A DNA stretch of 48,918 nt, taken from positions 1 through 48,918 of the forward strand of contig JAILQT010000129.1 in the NCBI GenBank assembly GCA_024698805.1, written 5' to 3'. Positions 42,155 through 48,918 of the stretch are shown here, in pieces (the first letter of the stretch is position 1; every line of letters starts with the position of its first letter). Both the position numbers and the translations under genes were made by a program. The notes under the pieces are model-generated. The model worked only from the letters and a program-made list of their open reading frames with translations. It ran no database searches and was not told the DNA's origin. This DNA comes from Solobacterium sp. (lineage in GTDB: Bacteria > Bacillota_I > Bacilli_A > Erysipelotrichales > Erysipelotrichaceae).

Positions 42155-43029
42155 ATCAGTATCAGTATCAGAACAAAAACCCGTATGATCCTTTTGCGCA
42201 GGGGGAGGAAGATCTGCAGCCGCAGGAAAAGTTCCATCCCAGTTCCATGCTGATGAGGGATCTGGAAAGCTATGCGCGTGCAGAACAGAAGAAAAAGACG
42301 TTCCGCTTCCGCATGATCTCACTTGTCGTTGCGGCATTGATCCTCGGGCCGCTGTCGCTTGCCGGCAGATCGATCCTGCGGGGCAGGGACTATGATTACG
42401 ATCCTGACTTCCCGGAAGAAATATACGGGTATGAGGATGTATACCAGACTTATGCTTTCAACTATGAAGGCGGTGCGGATGAATACTACGATCCGGGAGA
42501 CGGGGAACTGGGCGATGAACTCAGTGAACCCGAACTGATCCTGGAAGGCACCTATTACCATCTGCCTGCACCCCTGCATGTGTTCATCGAAGACGGCTGG
42601 AACATCGTCTATCATGATTATGATGAAGAACCTCCTGCAGTACTGGAAGAAAACTGGAAAGAATACATCACGCTGGAAAAGGAAGGAAAGATCCTGCAGT
42701 CCGTGAGGATCGGGTCTCCTTCCGGTGAAACGATACCCCTTGAGAACAGTTATGTGCTGGGTTTCGGACTGGATAAATACGGTGATATCGATGTCGAGCT
42801 TCCCGGCGGCGTCCGGCTGGATGATGATCTGGACGATGTGCTTGAGAATATCAAGGAAACCGGTCAGGAATATGTGTATACAACGGATGACTGGGGCGGG
42901 GAAGTCACTGTCCAGAAGCGCCTGAATACCTATGGCGACTATAAATACTGGAGGGTCAGGCTGTCATCCTATTCCGAAGAGAATACGATCGACTGGATCG
43001 AGCTTGATACAGATATTTATAAATACTGA
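42151..43029 (+). CDS. Membrane protein of unknown function, tandem paralog A
   Basis: The 292 residues comprise an N-terminal MNQYQYQNKNPYDPFAQ tail, a basic stretch (RAEQKKKTFRFR), one membrane helix near 52-70 (MISLVVAALILGPLSLA), an acidic linker (YEGGADEYYDPGDGELGDE) and an extracellular domain (YYHLPAPLHVFIEDGWNI, GSPSGETIPLENSYVLGF). I do not recognise the family. It starts inside the metallophosphoesterase stop, so the two are coupled. Two more copies follow. Confidence 0.75.
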   Translation: MNQYQYQNKNPYDPFAQGEEDLQPQEKFHPSSMLMRDLESYARAEQKKKTFRFRMISLVVAALILGPLSLAGRSILRGRDYDYDPDFPEEIYGYEDVYQTYAFNYEGGADEYYDPGDGELGDELSEPELILEGTYYHLPAPLHVFIEDGWNIVYHDYDEEPPAVLEENWKEYITLEKEGKILQSVRIGSPSGETIPLENSYVLGFGLDKYGDIDVELPGGVRLDDDLDDVLENIKETGQEYVYTTDDWGGEVTVQKRLNTYGDYKYWRVRLSSYSEENTIDWIELDTDIYKY

Positions 43030-43042
43030 TTTCTCATGAAAG

Positions 43043-43083
43043 AGAGCCGGGAAACGGGGATATCTCCTGTTCCCGGCTCTTTG
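43043..43083 (+). terminator. Intrinsic terminator after paralog A
   Basis: AGAGCCGGGAA and TTCCCGGCTCT pair with a further inner stem (ACGGG/CCTGT) and are followed by TTTG. The core GGGAAACGGGGATATCTCCT recurs at 44179-44198. Confidence 0.7.
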
Positions 43084-43153
43084 CCTGTTTTCTTCCCGGC
43101 CTGTACAGGCAGGGGGTGCAGTATATTCAATGCATCTTTGTACGGAATATGTG

Positions 43154-43159
43154 TATAAT
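43154..43159 (+). promoter_or_regulatory. Candidate -10 box before paralog B
   Basis: TATAAT within ATGTGTATAATAC. The same string occurs before paralog C (44270-44275). Confidence 0.5.
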
Positions 43160-43270
43160 ACCAATGGAGAAAACCTGTCCGGTTGATTTATTCTGACATT
43201 TGATGCCGGATGGGCGGAACGGGACTGCTGAAAGAGCAGAGAGGCAATGGAGCCGCAGAGATCGCAGAAA

Positions 43271-44158
43271 ATGAATCAGTACCAGTATGAAAAAAAGAAT
43301 ACAGACGATCCTTTCACACAGGAGGAAGAAGAACTGCAGGCGCAGGAGTGGTTCCGGTCGGATTCCCGACAGATAGAGGATCTGGAAGAGTATAAGCAGA
43401 CAAAGGAGAAGAAAAGGACGTTCCGCTTCCGCATGATATCGCTGGCCGCTGCAGCCCTGATCCTCGGACCGCTGTCCCTTGCGGTCCAGGCAAAACTGAG
43501 AACCGTGAACAGCCTCGATTATGTGAATGAGTTCGAGACTTCGGCAGAGGAAGATGACGGTGTATATCGTTATGATCCGGTCTTCCGATATTATGATTTC
43601 CGCTATGAAGGAGGCGCGGATGAATATTACAATCCGGGAGACGGTGAACTGGGCAATGATCCCGGCGAACCTGAAATCGTTCTGGAAGGCAGTTATTATC
43701 ATATGCCCGCCCCCCTGCATGTGTTCATTGAAAATGGATGGAATGTCGTCACCTATAATAATTCTTCAGACGAGATTCCCAAAGAGGTCAAAGAGGACGG
43801 CGAGGAATTTCTTTCTCTTTTAAAAAACGGAAAACTTCTGCAAGTATATGTCGGTTCGCCTTCCGGCAAAACGATCCCTATTGAGAACAGTTACGTGGTG
43901 CGTTTTAGTGTTAGTAATTTTGACAGCATCAAACTCGAGTTGCCTGCAGGTATCCGGATCGGCGCCTCTTTCGATGAGTCTTTGAGCCGGATGAGTGAAT
44001 ACGGACTGGCGCTGTACGGTTCCGGCGATAACTACCAGACCGCCTTCCAGCAAAGACGTCTGTATAACTCCGGCAACTACAGATACTGGAATATCGATCT
44101 GTCATCTTTTTCCGATTCTGGTATCATTGACGAGATTTTTATATATGCTAACAATTGA
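43271..44158 (+). CDS. Membrane protein of unknown function, tandem paralog B
   Basis: The 295 residues have the same layout as paralog A: MNQYQYEKKNTDDPFTQ tail, membrane helix (MISLAAAALILGPLSLA), YEGGADEYYNPGDGELGND linker and YYHMPAPLHVFIENGWNV domain. Residues from about 160 onward differ most, and the DNA at 43740-43930 is AT-richer than the copies. ATG 43271 matches the paralogs, but an in-frame ATG at 43247 with GAGAGG before it is a real alternative. The upstream DNA resembles the end of the metallophosphoesterase gene. Confidence 0.72.
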   Translation: MNQYQYEKKNTDDPFTQEEEELQAQEWFRSDSRQIEDLEEYKQTKEKKRTFRFRMISLAAAALILGPLSLAVQAKLRTVNSLDYVNEFETSAEEDDGVYRYDPVFRYYDFRYEGGADEYYNPGDGELGNDPGEPEIVLEGSYYHMPAPLHVFIENGWNVVTYNNSSDEIPKEVKEDGEEFLSLLKNGKLLQVYVGSPSGKTIPIENSYVVRFSVSNFDSIKLELPAGIRIGASFDESLSRMSEYGLALYGSGDNYQTAFQQRRLYNSGNYRYWNIDLSSFSDSGIIDEIFIYANN

Positions 44159-44176
44159 CACTGATCTGAAAATGGA

Positions 44177-44213
44177 CCGGGAAACGGGGATATCTCCTGT
44201 TCCCGGCTCTTTA
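44177..44213 (+). terminator. Intrinsic terminator after paralog B
   Basis: CCGGGAA and TTCCCGG with inner ACGGG/CCTGT, then CTCTTT. It is a duplicate of the terminator at 43043, with the outermost pairs lost. Confidence 0.65.
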
Positions 44214-44269
44214 CTGTTTTCTCCTCACGGTCTGCAGAATATTCCATGTGTCTCTGTACGGGGCATGTG

Positions 44270-44275
44270 TATAAT
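44270..44275 (+). promoter_or_regulatory. Candidate -10 box before paralog C
   Basis: TATAAT in ATGTGTATAATAC, identical in context to the box at 43154. Confidence 0.5.
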
Positions 44276-44380
44276 ACATGTATCAGGGATCTGTCCATTC
44301 GATTCATCCTGACTGCGGAAACCGGATGGCCGGATCAGAGTCTTTCAAAGAGGCAGAGAGGCTGCAGGAGAAGGCGGGAA

Positions 44381-45256
44381 ATGAATCAGTACCAGTATCA
44401 GAAAAAGAATACAGATGACCCTTATGCGCAGATGGACGAAGACCTGCAGGTGCAGGAAAGGTTCCATCCCAGCTCCATGCTGATGAGGGATCTTGAAAGT
44501 TATGCGCGTGCAGAACAGAAGAAAAAGACATTCCGCTTCCGCATGATCTCGCTTCTTGCTGCGGCTATGATCTTCCTGCCGGTATCCCTGGCCGGCAGGG
44601 CGATCTTCAGCAGTACGACAAATCATATTGACGGTTCCGGGATCCCGCAGGAAAACATACATAAGGATGTATACCATATATATGATTTTCACTATGACGT
44701 CGGTGCGGATGACTATTATGATCCCGGAGACGGGAATCTGGGCGATGATCTGGGTGAACCGGAACTGACACTGGAAGGGACTTATTACCATCTGCCTGCA
44801 CCCCTGCATGTGTTCATCGAGAACGGCTGGAACATTATTTACAGTGATTATGACGTTGAACCTCCTGAAGAGGTCGAGGGAAGATGGAAAGAATACATCA
44901 AGCTGGAAAAGGACGGAAAGATCCTGTATTCCGTAAGGATCGGCTCTCCTTCCGGTGAAACGATCCCGCTTGAGAACAGCTATGTGCTTGGATTCAGCGT
45001 TGATAAATACGGTGATATCGACATTGAGCTACCCGGGGGGATCCGGCTTGAAGACGATCTCGATGATGCAATGGAAAAGATGAAAGGATCCGGCCTGGAA
45101 TATGCGTACAGATCGGAAGACTGGGGTGAGGAAGCCTCCGTTCAGAAGCGTCTGGATACCTACAGCGACTATAAATACTGGAATGTGAAACTATCCTGTT
45201 ATACGGATGAGCATACCGTTGACTGGATCGAACTCGATACGAACACTTTTAAGTGA
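44381..45256 (+). CDS. Membrane protein of unknown function, tandem paralog C
   Basis: The 291 residues are closest to paralog A: MNQYQYQKKNTDDPYAQ tail, the shared FHPSSMLMRDLESYARAEQK block, a helix near 51-70 (MISLLAAAMIFLPVSLAGR), YYDPGDGNLGDDLGEPEL linker and YYHLPAPLHVFIENGWNI domain. AGGAGAAGGCGGGAA precedes ATG 44381. Paralogs A and C share the RDLESYARAEQ block and the last 100 residues, while B differs, which is unexpected for simple stepwise duplication. Confidence 0.75.
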   Translation: MNQYQYQKKNTDDPYAQMDEDLQVQERFHPSSMLMRDLESYARAEQKKKTFRFRMISLLAAAMIFLPVSLAGRAIFSSTTNHIDGSGIPQENIHKDVYHIYDFHYDVGADDYYDPGDGNLGDDLGEPELTLEGTYYHLPAPLHVFIENGWNIIYSDYDVEPPEEVEGRWKEYIKLEKDGKILYSVRIGSPSGETIPLENSYVLGFSVDKYGDIDIELPGGIRLEDDLDDAMEKMKGSGLEYAYRSEDWGEEASVQKRLDTYSDYKYWNVKLSCYTDEHTVDWIELDTNTFK

Positions 45257-45295
45257 GGCAGGGAATCAGGATATTCATATTCTTCAGATAATCAA

Positions 45296-45324
45296 AAATA
45301 CGAGGCGGATCATCCCGCCTCGTT
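45296..45324 (-). terminator. Terminator of the SAM-hydrolase / ECF operon
   Basis: On the minus strand ACGAGGCGG, loop GATCAT-type, CCGCCTCGT, then ATTTTTG, overlapping the stop of the DUF62 gene. In the plus direction it ends paralog C transcripts less well. Confidence 0.8.
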
Positions 45325-46168
45325 ACTGTTTTATCTTCCGGATCTGTATATGCCAGGGTTCCCTTGTGCCGATGTTGTAGGCACGGGCGAAGTTTCCCTG
45401 GTTGATCGCAACGCCGATGTGGTTCATGGAGTTGATATACAGCAGCGGTTCGCCGATCTCCACGTCTGCGAACGTATGGCTGTACATCACGAAGGAATGG
45501 TACAGTTTTGATTTATCCTTCATGACAGTCACGTCTGCCAGGTCGCCGGTACGGATGCCGATCTCTTCCAGCGTTCCGCCGGAGATATTCGTCCAGAGCG
45601 AACCGAACCGTACGTCCAGGGTCTCGATCGTTCCCGTAACGGAATCAGCGCTGATCTGCGGATACAGGCCTTCCAGCAATACAAGGGAAGTCGGGTCGAC
45701 ATACGGCCCTATGGCGTCATAATCGAGCTTCCCGCTCGCCAGCAATGCGCCGGTGTAGCCGTATATGTCGCGGCCGTGGAACGTATGGGAATACTCGCTG
45801 TTTTTCCTTCTGCCGACGTCTTCCGCAATCCGGCGCACGGATTCAATGCCGAAGGAACGTGCAATATGGCTGATGGAACCGTTGTCCGGTGTAACGATAT
45901 AATGTCCGCCTTTTGTTTTGACAACGATGCTGCGGCGTGAAGAGCCTACGCCCGGATCGACAACGGTAACGAATACCGTGGAAGCCGGCCAGAAGGGGAC
46001 TGCCTGAAGCAGTCTGTAAGAGGCTTCAAACGTATCGAACGGCGGGATCTCATGCGTCAGATCATAGATCTTCAGTGTTTCGTCTACAGACAGGGCTACG
46101 CCGTACATGGCAGCCACGGCACCGTCGGACAGACCGAAATCACTCTGAAACACAAGGAGCTTATTCAC
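45323..46168 (-). CDS. SAM hydroxide adenosyltransferase (DUF62), copy 1
   Basis: The 281-residue protein of the DUF62 family hydrolyses S-adenosylmethionine to adenosine and methionine using water. It has LVFQSDFGLSDGAVAAM at the start, VDPGVGSSRRS (Asp and Arg of the active site), TPDNGSISH and FHGRDIYGYTGALLASG (catalytic His). GTG 46168 is the start because AAAGGAGG lies six bases before it. The start overlaps the previous gene by eight bases. Position behind EcfT suggests that a SAM-breakdown product or its salvage is linked to uptake. Confidence 0.88.
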   Translation of the reverse strand: MNKLLVFQSDFGLSDGAVAAMYGVALSVDETLKIYDLTHEIPPFDTFEASYRLLQAVPFWPASTVFVTVVDPGVGSSRRSIVVKTKGGHYIVTPDNGSISHIARSFGIESVRRIAEDVGRRKNSEYSHTFHGRDIYGYTGALLASGKLDYDAIGPYVDPTSLVLLEGLYPQISADSVTGTIETLDVRFGSLWTNISGGTLEEIGIRTGDLADVTVMKDKSKLYHSFVMYSHTFADVEIGEPLLYINSMNHIGVAINQGNFARAYNIGTREPWHIQIRKIKQ

Positions 46169-47021
46169 GGATATCCTCCTTTGTGATCCGGACTGTATAC
46201 TCCGGACCGAATCCGGCATCGAACGCTTTCAGGAAGCTTCCCTGCGAGAGCGCCAAGGAGGCATTCATCAGTTCGTTGTTGTAGAGGATGGGCTCTCCCT
46301 TTGCGACGTTTCCGAACGTTTTGTCAAAGCGGGTCAGCCTGTCATAGATCACTTCCCCGCTGCGCTTCAGGACGATGCGGACATCTTCACCGAAGGAGAA
46401 TCCGTTTGCCAGCAGTGTTTCTGTCGGAATATTCGTCCACAGATTGCCGAAATTCGGGTCATCGATCTCGATGATGCCTTCTGCACAGCCTTCGCTGCAT
46501 GTGCAGCTGTGAATATCCAGTTTAACGATATCGTTTACGTCATAGGCCGGACCGACTTCTTCGAATGTGATCTTCCCGGAAGCGAGCTTTGCGGCGCAGT
46601 AGCCGAACAGGTCCCTGCCGTGGAATACGGATGTTCCCCTTGTGGAAGGGAGCCTGTTGACTGTTTCATCGATCTCACGGACCTCTTCGATGCCGTGATC
46701 CCGGATGACGTGCGTCAGGGCGCCGTTGTCGGGCGTAACGATGTAATAGCCGTCTTTCGTGCGTGCGGCGCATGCTTTGCGCGATGTGCCTACGCCCGGG
46801 TCGACGACAGAGACGAATACGGTACCTTTGGGCCAGAAGGGGACATACTGGTGCAGCCTGTATGAGGCGCTCCAGATATCGAACTGCGGCAGGTCATGCG
46901 TTGCGGTGATGATCTCCACATTCCTGTCGACGCTGCGCACAACGCCGTACATGGAAGCTACAGCGCCTTCAAGGTATGTAAAATCAGTCTGGAATACAAG
47001 TATCGGAAGTACTTCCTGCAT
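46161..47021 (-). CDS. SAM hydroxide adenosyltransferase (DUF62), copy 2
   Basis: The 286-residue paralog of the neighbouring gene has LVFQTDFTYLEGAVASM, VDPGVGTSRKA, TPDNGALTH and FHGRDLFGYCAAKLASG. All active-site blocks are kept. It has an insertion near residues 175-182 with three cysteines (HSCTCSEGC) that the other copy lacks. AGGAGGACG supports ATG 47021. It lies 12 bases after EcfT. Two copies in one operon could form a heteromer or have split substrates. Confidence 0.87.
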   Translation of the reverse strand: MQEVLPILVFQTDFTYLEGAVASMYGVVRSVDRNVEIITATHDLPQFDIWSASYRLHQYVPFWPKGTVFVSVVDPGVGTSRKACAARTKDGYYIVTPDNGALTHVIRDHGIEEVREIDETVNRLPSTRGTSVFHGRDLFGYCAAKLASGKITFEEVGPAYDVNDIVKLDIHSCTCSEGCAEGIIEIDDPNFGNLWTNIPTETLLANGFSFGEDVRIVLKRSGEVIYDRLTRFDKTFGNVAKGEPILYNNELMNASLALSQGSFLKAFDAGFGPEYTVRITKEDIRE

Positions 47022-47033
47022 ATAAACGTCCTC

Positions 47034-47867
47034 CTAGATGAACGGGTTGTAGTAAATGCTGTGATTGATAAAGATCCTTACGGCGATACTGATGATCAGT
47101 ATGCAGAGGGATACGGACATGGAGATATAATCAGCCTGCTTCAGAGGTTTTCTTGCATACCATGTCCTCTTCTTATGCTTGCCGAAGCCCCTGAGGTCCA
47201 TTGCGTTGGAGATGATATCGATACGGTCCATCGTTGTCATGATCAGCGGGATCAGGATGGATGCGATCCGTTTCAGCCTGTCCATCATCTTTGCCTTTTT
47301 GCTCATCTCGACGCCTCTTGCCTGCTGGGCCAGGGAGATGGCATTGTAGTCGGCTGCGACATCGGGGAAGTAGCGCAGTGTGAGCGCCAGCGACGTGCAT
47401 ACTTTATAGCTGATGCCGACGCCGTTCAGGGAGGAAGCGAATTCACTCGGATTCGTCGTCAGGATAAAGATGATCCCAAGGGGAATGACCGAAAGATATT
47501 TCATGAATTTCGTGACCTGGTAGAACAGCTGCTCCAGCGTAACGGTATACGGGCCGGCGATCGTGAACAGGACATGTTTCGTCCCGTAGATCTCACAGCC
47601 GTATTCCGGTGCAAACACATAGGTCAGGACGAAATTGAACGCGAGGAATATCCCGACATATATCAGCATGACCCGGATCTGTGAAAGCCGGATCTTTGAG
47701 ACCGCCATCATGATGTAGGACAGCACCATGATGCCGAGGATCACGCGGATGTCATATGTTAACATGATCGCAGTCGTTAACAGCAGGAAACATACCAGTT
47801 TGGAAAGCCCGGAGAGCCTGTGTACGAACGTGTCGAGCTGGTCATAGGAGAATGTTTTAATCTTCAT
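47034..47867 (-). CDS. ecfT: ECF transporter transmembrane component EcfT
   Basis: The 277-residue membrane protein with five or six helices couples the ATPases to a substrate-binding S component. It has the two coupling-helix Arg-Gly motifs, AQQARGVEMS and AMDLRGFG. The end of the ATPase gene overlaps its start by 11 bases. The S component is not in the window, so the vitamin or other substrate is not known. Confidence 0.9.
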   Translation of the reverse strand: MKIKTFSYDQLDTFVHRLSGLSKLVCFLLLTTAIMLTYDIRVILGIMVLSYIMMAVSKIRLSQIRVMLIYVGIFLAFNFVLTYVFAPEYGCEIYGTKHVLFTIAGPYTVTLEQLFYQVTKFMKYLSVIPLGIIFILTTNPSEFASSLNGVGISYKVCTSLALTLRYFPDVAADYNAISLAQQARGVEMSKKAKMMDRLKRIASILIPLIMTTMDRIDIISNAMDLRGFGKHKKRTWYARKPLKQADYISMSVSLCILIISIAVRIFINHSIYYNPFI

Positions 47868-48918
47868 GACTTCTTACCTCCCGTTCATAATGGATAAAGC
47901 TCTCAACGAAGCCCAGGGGATCCGGGATGCCTGCTTTCTGCGCAAGTTCAAACAGGGATGTTTCCTTCAGGTTCGCGCGTTCCGTCAGTTCATGATCGCA
48001 CAGGACTTCAAATGCCTTCTGGTCGGCGATCTTCTGCGCGTCGCAGATGACGATGGCGCGTTCCGTATATTCCAGCATCAGATGCATGTCATGCGTGATC
48101 AGTATGATCGTCTGGCCGTTGTCATTCAGCGTCTTCAGGAATTCCATGATCTCGGAATAGTGACGGTAATCCTGCCCGGCAGTCGGTTCATCCAGGATCA
48201 GGACTTTCGGATTGAGCACCAGGATCGAGGCGATCGTGACCCTTTTCTTCTGTCCGAAGCTCAGGGCACTGATCGGCCAGTTGCGGAATTCATACAGACC
48301 GCAGATCTTCAGGACATCGAAGACCTTCTTCTGTATCTCTTCTTCCGGCATATTGCGTATCCGCAGTCCCAGCGCGACCTCATCGAAGATCATCGTCTTG
48401 GAGATCATCTGGTTCGGGTTCTGCATGACGATGCCGATGAACTCTGCTCTTTCGGATATGGAGTATTTCGAGAGATCCTCCCCGTACATGAGGACAGATC
48501 CTGCATCCGGTCTGATGAATCCGCACATGACGGAGGACAGTGTCGTTTTCCCGGCACCGTTCCTGCCTACGATCGACAGCATCTCGCCTTCATGGATCAT
48601 TGCGCTGATATTCTTCAGCGTCGGTCTGACGCCGTCGTAGGAGAAACTGATATCCCGGATCTCCAGCATATCCTTCACAGCGGGCCGTTCGCTGCGGATA
48701 TTGTTGGCGTCATACCATCTCTGCAGGTCTTCCCGGATCCGCGGGATATCGAATGTGTCCAGGGATGCGGGACGCATGTCTTCCGTGATCTGTGCGCCTG
48801 CGAGCCGTGCGGCTGTCAGGTACAGCGGCTCACGGATACCGTGCGTGATCAGTACGCCGGAAGCGAGTACTCTGTCCGGTGCGGCATCCATGACGATCCG
48901 GCCCTCGTTCATAACGAT
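47857..48918 (-). CDS. ECF transporter ATPase, tandem ABC domains, C-terminal part
   Basis: The frame is open to the right edge. The first 30 visible residues (IVMNEGRIVMDAAPDRV) are the end of one ABC domain. A full second domain follows with Walker A GRNGAGKTT, Q-loop VMQNPNQM, signature LSFGQKKR, Walker B VLILDEPTAGQD and the switch His in LITHD. The gene is thus a fused double ATPase, as in some Bacillota ECF systems, rather than separate EcfA1 and EcfA2. It powers uptake together with EcfT. Confidence 0.9.
   Translation of the reverse strand: MVMNEGRIVMDAAPDRVLASGVLITHGIREPLYLTAARLAGAQITEDMRPASLDTFDIPRIREDLQRWYDANNIRSERPAVKDMLEIRDISFSYDGVRPTLKNISAMIHEGEMLSIVGRNGAGKTTLSSVMCGFIRPDAGSVLMYGEDLSKYSISERAEFIGIVMQNPNQMISKTMIFDEVALGLRIRNMPEEEIQKKVFDVLKICGLYEFRNWPISALSFGQKKRVTIASILVLNPKVLILDEPTAGQDYRHYSEIMEFLKTLNDNGQTIILITHDMHLMLEYTERAIVICDAQKIADQKAFEVLCDHELTERANLKETSLFELAQKAGIPDPLGFVESFIHYEREVRSHED

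Overview
The window comes from a low-to-moderate GC Gram-positive bacterium, most likely a member of Erysipelotrichia or a close Bacillota relative. This is inferred from strong AGGAGG-type ribosome sites, lipoprotein signals, an energy-coupling-factor (ECF) transporter and a large set of secreted proteins with GW/choline-binding-like repeats of the kind known from Erysipelothrix. Genes are dense. No stretch longer than about 250 bases lacks a gene, and many neighbours overlap by 1 to 14 bases. No rRNA, tRNA or CRISPR array was found.

Layout. 1-320: 5' end of a transposase gene running off the left edge, with two hairpins in its leader. 318-4400: ogt, an extracytoplasmic-function (ECF-type) sigma factor overlapping a membrane-anchored serpin, an MgtC-like membrane protein and an SseB-like protein. 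4594-7540: an SNF2 ATPase with a helix-hairpin-helix front end, overlapping a Nudix/pyrophosphatase-like fusion. 7603-9787: a second sigma operon consisting of a lipoprotein with two cystatin-like repeats, a sigma factor and a membrane anti-sigma candidate. 9887-17645: a lipoprotein with YD-like repeats, a tyrosine phosphatase, an overlapping HAD / double histidine-phosphatase / HAD operon, an ATC-hydrolase-like protein and a C69 dipeptidase. 17779-27993: metG, a PTS permease with a degenerate EIIB domain, two acetyltransferases, and mutS overlapping uvrA. 28123-38666: nine consecutive paralogous secreted repeat proteins. 38667-48918: a candidate small RNA, a DegV protein and a DisA-N-like protein, a metallophosphoesterase followed by three tandem paralogous membrane proteins, and an operon with an ECF transporter ATPase (partial), EcfT and two SAM hydroxide adenosyltransferase (DUF62) paralogs.

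How it fits together. The most interesting system is the pair of paralogous sigma operons at 919-2938 and 7560-9787. Each carries a eukaryote-like protease-inhibitor fold (serpin in one, cystatin-like in the other). Both are preceded by the same 18-base motif with one mismatch. In the first operon the serpin itself has the short cytoplasmic tail and single membrane helix seen in the anti-sigma candidate of the second. This suggests, as inference, a surface protease-sensing and protease-blocking response in a host-associated bacterium. The second main feature is the nine-gene repeat-protein array. Its constant 18-base spacers, nearly identical 3' repeat DNA, shared signal-peptide blocks and repeated intergenic hairpins point to recent duplication and recombination, plausibly generating surface variation.
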